From the IMG/VR virus record IMGVR_UViG_3300032241_002679, positions 1 through 64,000 of that record: DNA of 64,000 bases; one strand, written 5' to 3'. Source of the DNA: a virus. The notes beneath the pieces are model-generated. The model saw nothing but the letters and a program-made list of their open reading frames with translations. It did no database searches and had not been told where the DNA came from. Positions 9,881 through 16,881 of this stretch are shown in pieces; within the stretch, counting starts at the first letter, position 1; the number at the start of each line of letters is the position of its first letter. A program made the position numbers and the translations under genes.

Positions 9881-12088
9881 CTAATAATTACCCCCTGAAA
9901 GTATATCAGTTGCTTGTAGGACATAGTTACCAGTACCCGTACCTCCTGTAGAGCCAATCATTATATTTGCTAATTGTGTTTCCCAGAATCTTTTTGATAT
10001 AGCATCAGCATAACTTGTTGGCACACCAGTCTGTGCGATTTGGAAGAATATACTATCACCAGTTAATCCACTGACACCCCAACCATTTTGTATTGTAAAA
10101 CCACCAGTTAGTGATGTTAAATATGTATTACCAGTTGGGTTATAGTTTAATGTAATATTTTGATCTTCGGAATATATATTACTGGTAAAAGCACTTACGG
10201 AATTACCAAATACCGTAAGACTACCATTAATTACAACATCCCCCGTACCAGGGTTACCCTCAGAACCGCCACTACCAACAATTAAACCACCAGTACCAAT
10301 TATAGCTGAACCCGTAGGTGTAGTATATAAATTTGCAGCTGTAATACTACCAATATTTACAGTATTTCCAGATACATTTGTATTACCAGTTACAGTTACA
10401 TTACCATTAACTGTTAATCCAGTCATTATATTAATACTAGCATTTAATGTACCACCAGTATTGTTAGTAATTGTAAATGTATTTGCATTATTATAAGTAA
10501 ATCCAGTATCATATGGTGTGATTAAAGGTAAACCAGTTATATTGCTTAACGTACCCGTACCAGCTAATGTAATTGTACCATTAGAATATGTACCACCAGT
10601 AGCTGCATTTATTGTTGTAGCAGTTGTACCACCACCATTTAAAGCAACACTCAATACATTACTACTTAATGTAACAGCACTAGTAGACTGTGTACCAGTT
10701 AATACATCACTACGATAGTGTAATACACCAGTAGCATCCTGAGTAATAAATTGACTATCAGTAGCACTCTGTATTCCGATAAATTTAACTGGATTAGAAG
10801 AAGCACTTACTGTTAATTGGTTAGTTGGTGTAATTGTTCCAATTCCCACACTACCGCCAGATGATATAATCATATTTGCAGTAGTATTTGGTCCATTATT
10901 ATAGAATGTAATACTATCACCACTACCTACACTAATTCTACCATTACCAGTTATATAATCTGCTACAAGACCATCAGTATATGAACCAGTAAATGCTGAT
11001 GTACTATAAAAACCATTAACAGCTCTTACACCACCATTTACATCCAATTTAAATGTAGGTGTAGCTGTTCCAATACCGACACTACCACCGCTTAAAAACA
11101 ATGTATTTGGAGCTGTAGCACTAGAAAAGTTTAATGTATAAGAAGATAAACCAACTGTTCTATTCGCTTGTAATGTGCCATCACTTGTATATATTGTAGC
11201 AGCAGATTGAGTTAATCCAGTAATTGTACCCAATGTACCACTACCAGCTAATGTAATTGTACCATTAGAATATGTACCACCTGTCGCTGCATTAATTGTT
11301 GTAGTTACAACACTACCTCCATTAGACGTAATACTCAAAACGTTACCACTACTCAATGTAGCGGCTGATATATAACTCCATGTACCTGCTGTATATGTAT
11401 TACCATCATTTCTTGTGAATGATAATGTACCAGTAGATGCATTATATGTAGAAGCTGTTGTAAATGTATTAGCAGTAGCGACACCAGTTAAATTAGCGCC
11501 ATTACCATAAAATGTAGTAGCGGATATTGTAGTAGCTGAAATGGTACCATTAACAGTTAAACCAGTAAAATTGTTTATTAATGTAGAGAAGGTACCACCA
11601 GTATTATTAGTAATAGTTAATAAATTATTATTAAAAGATGAACCAGTCACATAGATATCAGTAAAACCAGTTACATTTACACTAGGAGCACCATTATTTA
11701 AATTTAATGTTAAAGTATGTGTTCCATAGTTAAAGGTACCACCTGTTAAATATGTATCTGTTGTAACAATACTAGAAATTGGGGCTAAGACAAAACCATT
11801 GGAAGTACCAGATAAGAATAAACCGCTTAAATTACTTACACCTGAATAAGTTATGATTTTATCATCAAGTTTTAATTGTGATAAATGTGAACCTACTTCA
11901 AAAAAAGCAGCATTTGATAATGAAGGAACATAAGTTGTTGAACCTGTTCCGCTTATATATCCTTTATAATAGACTTTACCATCTGCCGTATTCACTAAAG
12001 CTTCACCAGTAGCCGCTGATGATGGTAATGCTGATGAGGGTTGATTCGATTGTTTTGTTAATAATGTAACATATCTAGTATTTGCCAT
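9881..12088 (-). CDS. Tail fibre protein with shared beta modules
   Basis: A 735-residue protein. Its N-terminus (MANTRYVTLLTKQSNQPSS, then TGEALVNTADGKVYYKGYI) resembles the giant fibre's start. The body contains NAATGGTYSNGTITLAG modules and one 88-residue TGTWSYISAATL module. It also contains Bacteroidota-type 'GGSVGIGTxTPTxxLxV' motifs that usually mark fibre or endosialidase-type shafts. The C-terminus (FWETQLANIMIGSTGGTGTGNYVLQ) is not a known chaperone domain. It is flanked by a strong terminator downstream and two candidate late promoter boxes upstream, so it is probably its own transcription unit. Confidence 0.78.
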   Translation of the reverse strand: MANTRYVTLLTKQSNQPSSALPSSAATGEALVNTADGKVYYKGYISGTGSTTYVPSLSNAAFFEVGSHLSQLKLDDKIITYSGVSNLSGLFLSGTSNGFVLAPISSIVTTDTYLTGGTFNYGTHTLTLNLNNGAPSVNVTGFTDIYVTGSSFNNNLLTITNNTGGTFSTLINNFTGLTVNGTISATTISATTFYGNGANLTGVATANTFTTASTYNASTGTLSFTRNDGNTYTAGTWSYISAATLSSGNVLSITSNGGSVVTTTINAATGGTYSNGTITLAGSGTLGTITGLTQSAATIYTSDGTLQANRTVGLSSYTLNFSSATAPNTLFLSGGSVGIGTATPTFKLDVNGGVRAVNGFYSTSAFTGSYTDGLVADYITGNGRISVGSGDSITFYNNGPNTTANMIISSGGSVGIGTITPTNQLTVSASSNPVKFIGIQSATDSQFITQDATGVLHYRSDVLTGTQSTSAVTLSSNVLSVALNGGGTTATTINAATGGTYSNGTITLAGTGTLSNITGLPLITPYDTGFTYNNANTFTITNNTGGTLNASINIMTGLTVNGNVTVTGNTNVSGNTVNIGSITAANLYTTPTGSAIIGTGGLIVGSGGSEGNPGTGDVVINGSLTVFGNSVSAFTSNIYSEDQNITLNYNPTGNTYLTSLTGGFTIQNGWGVSGLTGDSIFFQIAQTGVPTSYADAISKRFWETQLANIMIGSTGGTGTGNYVLQATDILSGGNY
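11210..11480 (-). repeat. One copy of the 88-residue fibre module
   Basis: Encodes FTTASTYNASTGTLSF, RNDGNTYTAGTWSYI and NAATGGTYSNGTITL. It is closely related in DNA to the modules in the giant fibre and in the partial gene at 1-1884. Confidence 0.65.
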
Positions 12089-12105
12089 TTAATTCTTTTT
12101 TTTAT

Positions 12106-12132
12106 ATAAATATCTTATTTTTATATAAATAT
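12106..12132 (-). promoter_or_regulatory. Two candidate late promoter octamers
   Basis: ATATTTAT occurs on the minus strand at 12106-12113 and at 12125-12132, 18 and 37 bases upstream of the ATG at 12088. The pair may be tandem start sites for the 735-residue fibre gene. Confidence 0.35.
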
Positions 12133-12149
12133 TTTATTTTGTTTTAAAG

Positions 12150-12560
12150 TTAATATTTCCCAGCCTCTAGCGTATCTAAATTCAATATACTAGTATCAGC
12201 ATTTAATATTCTATGATCCCCGCCACTATCATAACCCAAATCAATAGTACTAACACTTAAATTATCAATTGTAGCACTAATTGAATTCCAATAAGTACTA
12301 GTTCCAGATACTGTATTAATTTGTCTAAATCTTCTAATTGGAGTTCCTAAATTAATAGTTGCATCTATGTTTGGATTTAAATCAGCATTTATGTTTATTT
12401 CATTAGTACTTAAATTAATTTCAATATTACTATCACAATTAATTAAAAGATTTGTATAAACTGCAGTACAAGCTGAAATTGTTTCAGTTTGACCAGTATT
12501 TTCAACTGGTTCAATAATAAAAGTTTCATTTATATTTGGTAAATTGTTAATATATTGCAT
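12150..12560 (-). CDS. Small virion/fibre protein, N-terminal type shared with the broken fibre gene
   Basis: 136 residues, beginning MQYINNLPNINETFIIEP. The N-terminus aligns with that of the broken fibre gene at 14172: NLPNINETFIIEP against NLPNILETIILQP, and SACTAVYTNLL against SATT-stop-IYTPLI. The middle has the INLGTPIRRFRQINTVSG pattern often seen in fibre shafts. It may be a short paralogue or adaptor that uses the same attachment domain. No enzymatic motif is seen. A candidate promoter box lies 32 bases upstream. Confidence 0.65.
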   Translation of the reverse strand: MQYINNLPNINETFIIEPVENTGQTETISACTAVYTNLLINCDSNIEINLSTNEININADLNPNIDATINLGTPIRRFRQINTVSGTSTYWNSISATIDNLSVSTIDLGYDSGGDHRILNADTSILNLDTLEAGKY

Positions 12561-12591
12561 AGTATTTACACATTTGGTAAATTGGTTATAT

Positions 12592-12599
12592 ATAAATAT
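12592..12599 (-). promoter_or_regulatory. Candidate late promoter octamer ATATTTAT
   Basis: Minus-strand ATATTTAT 32 bases upstream of the ATG at 12560, in the gap between the 136- and 90-residue genes. Confidence 0.3.
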
Positions 12600-12637
12600 T
12601 AATAATTACCAAGTTAAACAGTTGATATTAAAAAAAA

Positions 12638-12910
12638 TTAAATGCTATTACCTATTAATTCTAAACGGCTTAATTGTGTATAATCTCTGGATACTTCTAA
12701 TTTAATATTATCATTAGCATTTACAAATATTGGGTTTTCTATGGTCAAACCACTAGATACTAAAGAATTGTTTATATAAATGGCTAAATCCGATACATTT
12801 GATGAATTTATTATTCCTGTAAATTTTAGGCTATATTTAGCTTTGAAATCTATTTCTGTATCAGCAAGCGGATTTAAAAGAATTGTGTATAATAAAAAGT
12901 AATTATTCAT
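12638..12910 (-). CDS. Small beta-sandwich-like protein, paralogue of the gp15-like protein's C-terminal domain
   Basis: 90 residues. Almost the whole length aligns with residues about 265-349 of the gp15-like protein at 14169-15218. Shared landmarks are F-x-AKY-x-LKFT-x-I, an 'INNSLV/VNNTIV' turn, PI-x-V-x-(A/T)ND, and a common ending (LELIGNSI against FQLLGNTI). It therefore looks like a free-standing copy of that domain. The function is unknown, possibly a decoration or accessory tail protein. It lies three bases downstream of the fibre fragment at 12914-13546. Confidence 0.6.
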   Translation of the reverse strand: MNNYFLLYTILLNPLADTEIDFKAKYSLKFTGIINSSNVSDLAIYINNSLVSSGLTIENPIFVNANDNIKLEVSRDYTQLSRLELIGNSI

Positions 12911-12913
12911 TTA

Positions 12914-13546
12914 TTAAAGTTTAAAAGCGATAATTTGTTCTCCAGTACTTTGTACCGTAGCTACATTAGATAAATATTGGCCAATACTATTATTCACAGT
13001 TAAACCTGATGTAAATGCACTCCATAGCCCCTGAGCGATATTACTTGGCAATAAAGCACTACCAACTGTATTATCCGTTGGAACACCATAACCAACTACT
13101 AATGGACTTGGCATATTTAGAGTTCCAGTTAATCCGCTAGATACACCATAAACGACTCCGCTTCTTACATCAGAAACTGAAGGAACATTTCCTACCATGT
13201 CAACGGTATATAATGTTCTACTTGTTGTTAGATTTGATGTCGTAAATGTCCAAAATTGTGTGCTACCACTCTGTAGGTATAATTTTGGTCCATAAAAAGC
13301 CATAATTCCATTATTATTATATAATGCTCCATTTATAATATTTGTCGCTGATGTCGATGTTGATTGTACAGCTGGGGCTGTAGTTGAGGCTGATAGAGTG
13401 CCATTTATTGTTAATAGGCCACTTGATGTTGTATTTATAGCAACATTTATACCAGTAGCAATAACATTTCCATTCACAGTTATATTTCCAGTTGTTGTTG
13501 AAATACAATTACTACCACCAGCGCTAATATTTCCAATTATTGTCAC
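12914..13546 (-). pseudogene. C-terminal fragment of a broken fibre gene
   Basis: A 210-codon frame with only a GTG at 13546 as possible start. The product (TIIGNISAGG, TGNITVNGNVIATG) ends in GQYLSNVATVQSTGEQIIAFKL, a C-terminal motif I associate with phage virion proteins (SIGE-x-L-x-NVATV-type). The reading frame matches the 5' fragment at 13543-14172 if two bases (AT) are removed from the ATAT at about 13558-13561, which gives SGPDVQGNVTIIGN. I read it as the second half of one fibre gene, separated by a 2-base insertion. The tract might instead be a sequencing error or a recoded site. Confidence 0.6.
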
Positions 13547-14172
13547 ATTACCCTGTACATATCTGGACCACTTGCGGCAGCTGTAATTATTGAAGATACA
13601 CTTCCCGTTACATTTACATTTAAAGACCCGATTACGCCATTACCATTCTGTTTAAGTGTTAAAACATTATTATAAAATGTAAAACCAGTTACATATGAAT
13701 CAATTGTGGTTAATGAACTAAGATCTAAATAATACGTATTACCATCATTTCTAGTAAATGTTCCTATTTTTGTTGTTGGATTAAAAGTAACACCAGTAGT
13801 ATAATAGTCAGTAAAACCACTAATTACTACAATACTATCATTATTATTAAATAGACTTAATATTTTAGTATTATTATTAAATGTTCCACCAGTTAATTCA
13901 ACAGATTTATTATTAATAATATCTAATAAATTTGTTCCACCACTATAAAAAATAGCAGCATTAATTGTATTTCCACTAATATTAGAATCAGAAGTTAAAT
14001 TACCAGTAATATCGATTGAATTAGCGTTTAAAGATATTTGACTAGTACCAGTAAATGGTTTAATTAATGGTGTATAAATTCAAGTAGTCGCTGAAAACAT
14101 TACACCAGCTTTATTAACAAATAATGGCTGTAAAATTATCGTTTCTAATATATTGGGTAAATTGCTGCTCAT
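13543..14172 (-). pseudogene. N-terminal part of the same broken fibre gene (in-frame TGA)
   Basis: ATG at 14172 opens MSSNLPNILETIILQPLF and runs 30 codons to TGA at 14080-14082. The frame then stays open with typical fibre content (ISLNANSIDITGNL, VELTGGTFNNNTKIL, TFTRNDGNTYYLDL) to TGA at 13543-13545. The N-terminus is homologous to the 136-residue protein, whose SACTAVYT spans the place where this gene has SATT-TGA-IYT. The TGA therefore replaces one sense codon without changing length. With the frameshift near 13560, the gene carries two lesions, which favours decay over programmed recoding. This fills the otherwise gene-free 13547-14168. Confidence 0.6.
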
Positions 14173-15218
14173 ATTGTATTTCCTAGTAATTGAAATTTGC
14201 TTGTCTGTAAAAAGTTTTTATTTACATTTATAGTTACTAAATCATTTGTATATACATAAATTGGTTCCGTTAAAACAATACCACTAAACACAATTGTATT
14301 ATTTACACTAATAATTATATTTCCAGTATTTTCAATATTAACAATTTGAGTAAACTTTAAACCATATTTAGCATTAAATGAAAATGTAGTATTAGCCCTT
14401 GGCTTAAAAACAATCGTATAATCTAAACTATTATTTTTAACATACGCATCAAAAACAACACTTTTTGATTTTTTAGCATCTGATAATTCAAGAATAGTAT
14501 AGACTCTATTGATAGTAGGCACTACCTCAAAATCATTTTCATCAAGAATATATCCCATCATTTTAATTTCAAACTCTTGAACATAAAACCTACGATTTTC
14601 AAAATCCTCAATATTACTCTCATCACTTATTGATTCAACAAGAATCGGCATTGGATGCCCCTTTACAAAAACATAACTTTGACGAGATTGAAATGTTTTA
14701 TGAATTAATGAATTGAATTTATTTAAATCCTTCATTTTATTTGTAAAAATTCGTACTTCATAAGTTATATCCACACTCGTTGGCTGTGGAATTTTATATA
14801 GATCAACCCCTTTTCTACTACCATCAAATGTAGGTACTTTCATATAGGTGTAGGTTCTACCGCCAGGTATATTCCACAAACCAGCTTGATTTGTGCCTAC
14901 TTGGATATCTGGTCTTCTGACTACAGTTATAAATGGTAATTTGATATTTTCATATTCATTACTAAATGACCATGTTTTTGTAAATTCTGTCCATCTCTGA
15001 ATAGTTAAAAATACTACTGGAACTTTAATACCATTAAGTGTTATACTTAAATCATTATTCATGTATTCAATAAAAGCAGCATCCATATCTTCTTCACTCA
15101 CACCACGTGGCAAAAAAGTTGCTTTATCAGTAATATTGTCTAAAATTTCCTGCCTTCTTTCGGGGCCAATTTTAGTCGGATTTATGTTTAAATTTGTTTT
15201 AAAGCCTTTAGGTACCAT
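14169..15218 (-). CDS. T4 gp15-like tail sheath stabiliser/completion protein with extra C-terminal domain
   Basis: 349 residues. Residues about 60-245 follow the plan of T4 gp15: a Trp-containing strand (TIQRWTEFTKTW), an 'IPQPTSVDITYEVRIFT' segment matching gp15's 'YNPSPIKMIYELSIFT', a helical stretch, then ESISDESNIEDFENRR and a closing FEIKMMGYI strand comparable to gp15 'RRRIEWSLTFEVNGWMY'. In T4, gp15 caps the tail tube and sheath and joins the tail to the neck. Residues about 265-349 are an added beta domain that also occurs alone in the 90-residue gene at 12638. The stop of this gene overlaps the ATG of the broken fibre gene. The assignment is from remembered motifs, not a search. Confidence 0.6.
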   Translation of the reverse strand: MVPKGFKTNLNINPTKIGPERRQEILDNITDKATFLPRGVSEEDMDAAFIEYMNNDLSITLNGIKVPVVFLTIQRWTEFTKTWSFSNEYENIKLPFITVVRRPDIQVGTNQAGLWNIPGGRTYTYMKVPTFDGSRKGVDLYKIPQPTSVDITYEVRIFTNKMKDLNKFNSLIHKTFQSRQSYVFVKGHPMPILVESISDESNIEDFENRRFYVQEFEIKMMGYILDENDFEVVPTINRVYTILELSDAKKSKSVVFDAYVKNNSLDYTIVFKPRANTTFSFNAKYGLKFTQIVNIENTGNIIISVNNTIVFSGIVLTEPIYVYTNDLVTINVNKNFLQTSKFQLLGNTI

Positions 15219-15230
15219 AATTTATTTATT

Positions 15231-15754
15231 TTATACACCAGCAAATTCACTACTATCTATAGGTCCACATATTATAGTTCTATATGCACCCTTATATCCC
15301 ATAATTGTATGTTTATTGTCAAAATTTTTCTTACCATCATTAGATACACTATAATATCTAATTTCATTCTCCGATACTGGGTAACCAACATAATCACCAT
15401 AATCTATATCAGTCTCCATTTCATTCAATTGTTGTTGATAAATGCCAAAAGTAACCGTACCATCCTGAAGATATCTAGCTGTTCCGTCTTTATTATAAGC
15501 TTTATTCTCTGGCTCAGCTAAAATAGGTATTACCTTAAGTTCTATTGGCGGATAAAATCGTATACCATCTACAACAGCCTCACCATATAATTTATCAAAT
15601 TGCGATGTGGTTCTGTCTACTTTATATAAAATAATTGTGAAATTACCGTCACCCTCAATTGCTTCTCGGCCCATGGATTGTTCCAAAAAAAAAAATCTTC
15701 TTCAGAAAAGAATTTATTTATACGTGTAATTGGAATAATTTTATTATTTTGCAT
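15231..15754 (-). CDS. Small virion structural protein with a frameshift in an 11-T tract
   Basis: The N-terminus starts at ATG 15754 (MQNNKIIPITRINKFFSEED) and enters a run of 11 T on the sense strand (15685-15695). In the zero frame it then reads WNNPWAEKQ and stops at 15617. A -1 step in the run gives FFFLEQSMGREAIEGDGNF and continues for 151 residues to 15231, with no other start except TTG. The body (FTIILYKVDRTTSQFDKLYGE, then IRFYPPIELKVIP) looks like a compact virion protein beside gp15. The U11 run could support -1 frameshifting or polymerase slippage; an indel or sequencing error is equally possible. The start codon lies inside the end of the upstream endonuclease gene. Confidence 0.65.
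15685..15695 (-). other. Eleven-base T homopolymer that joins two frames
   Basis: GAT is followed by T runs and then GG. Re-reading one U in this tract connects the start ITRINKFFSEED to the 151-residue body. A tract of this kind is a classic site for ribosomal or polymerase slippage, and also a classic site for sequencing error. Confidence 0.6.
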
Positions 15755-16772
15755 GATTTTTAATATATTTATGAATCGTCTTATTTGAACAGCCGTATAT
15801 ATTACCAATTTGTACCATATTTAACCCATCTGATAAATATTTGGTAATATCGGTTATATTTAAATTGTATTTATTTGATAGTGGTTTTTTTATGTTATAT
15901 TTTTTTAAGTTACCACTAATAACAGTTCTATGGCACCCATAGTAAAATGCTATCTCGTCTATTTTTTTATTTTCATCAATAAATAATTTATATAATTCTA
16001 TTTCACTAATTTTATATTTAAAATTTGGGTTATTTTCCCCCTTAAAAATTTTCTCGTTTTTAACTTTATTACTTCTTTTTAAAAGCGTATTTTTTGATAG
16101 CGATTTATTAAACATTGGGTTATTTTTACCCGTATTATTAATGCTCATCAATTTTTTTGTTTCATTTGTATGCTTATAACCCAAAGAATATTTATTTCCT
16201 CGATGTATATTACCCATTATTTCTTTAGTTTCTTTCGTATGCCTATAGCCCAACGCTCTTTTATTTCCTTTCATATTTTCGGACATTTTTAGCTTAACGG
16301 CTTTAGCCCATTCTTCATTCCCCCATAATTCCTTTAACATTTTTTTCTTATCGATTATTTGTTTTTCTGTTAATTTTTTACCTTTATGGGTCTTAGATAT
16401 TTTTTCTTTAGCTTGAGCGGTATGAGTTTTACCAAACATTGGGTTAATATCCCCCCCATCTGCTATATTAAATAATAATGTTCCACACTTCCTTTCTTTT
16501 TGTATCAATTCTATTTCTGAACATAACATTTCTTCGTATGAATCACACTCTTTTATTAATCTAATTATCGGGCTTAAATTATTTTTTTTCAATTCATTAA
16601 ACCATAAAGCTATTTTTCCGTTTGTTGGACTTCTTAAATGGCCACGAAGCCTAGCATTCAATGTTCCCATAGTAATTCCAATATACTTTAAATTATTATT
16701 TTTAGGACAATACAATCCATATAATAAAAATTTATTTATCCTAGTAATAGGCGTTAATTTTGGATTATTCAT
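15744..16772 (-). CDS. GIY-YIG homing endonuclease with NUMOD3 repeats, carrying a captured structural-gene start
   Basis: 342 residues. After a start MNNPKLTPITRINKF comes the GIY-YIG catalytic core (LLYGLYCPKN...YIGIT, then L-x-x-RLRGHL; residues about 16-95). Next are several NUMOD3-type DNA-binding repeats (NPMFGKTHT, ALGYRHTKETKEIM, SLGYKHTNETKKLM, NNPMFNKSLS). The C-terminal region has helix-turn-helix features (DEIAFYYGCHRTVISGNL and MVQIGNIYGCSNKTI). The first 15 residues repeat the start of the downstream structural gene (PITRINKF), and the end overlaps that gene's ATG. It seems to have inserted at that gene's 5' end, borrowing its start. It probably acts as a free-standing selfish endonuclease. 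Confidence 0.88.
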   Translation of the reverse strand: MNNPKLTPITRINKFLLYGLYCPKNNNLKYIGITMGTLNARLRGHLRSPTNGKIALWFNELKKNNLSPIIRLIKECDSYEEMLCSEIELIQKERKCGTLLFNIADGGDINPMFGKTHTAQAKEKISKTHKGKKLTEKQIIDKKKMLKELWGNEEWAKAVKLKMSENMKGNKRALGYRHTKETKEIMGNIHRGNKYSLGYKHTNETKKLMSINNTGKNNPMFNKSLSKNTLLKRSNKVKNEKIFKGENNPNFKYKISEIELYKLFIDENKKIDEIAFYYGCHRTVISGNLKKYNIKKPLSNKYNLNITDITKYLSDGLNMVQIGNIYGCSNKTIHKYIKNHAK

Positions 16773-16783
16773 GGTCTTTAAAG

Positions 16784-16791
16784 ATAAATAT
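16784..16791 (-). promoter_or_regulatory. Candidate late promoter octamer ATATTTAT
   Basis: Minus-strand ATATTTAT 12 bases upstream of the endonuclease ATG at 16772. Late transcription of homing endonuclease genes is common in T4-like phages. Confidence 0.35.
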
Positions 16792-16819
16792 TTACATAGT
16801 GCGAAATAATCATAAGAGC

Positions 16820-16847
16820 TTGATTTTATTTAAAATTTTCGTATAAT
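16820..16847 (+). promoter_or_regulatory. Sigma70-like promoter for the helicase gene
   Basis: TTGATT (16820-16825) and TATAAT (16842-16847) are separated by 16 bases, 35 bases upstream of the helicase start. It is the only clear -35/-10 pair in the 109-base divergent gap. A host-type early promoter is plausible, although Bacteroidota promoters usually differ from this consensus. Confidence 0.35.
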
Positions 16848-16881
16848 TATAAATTATAACATTATTAAAAATTAACTATAA

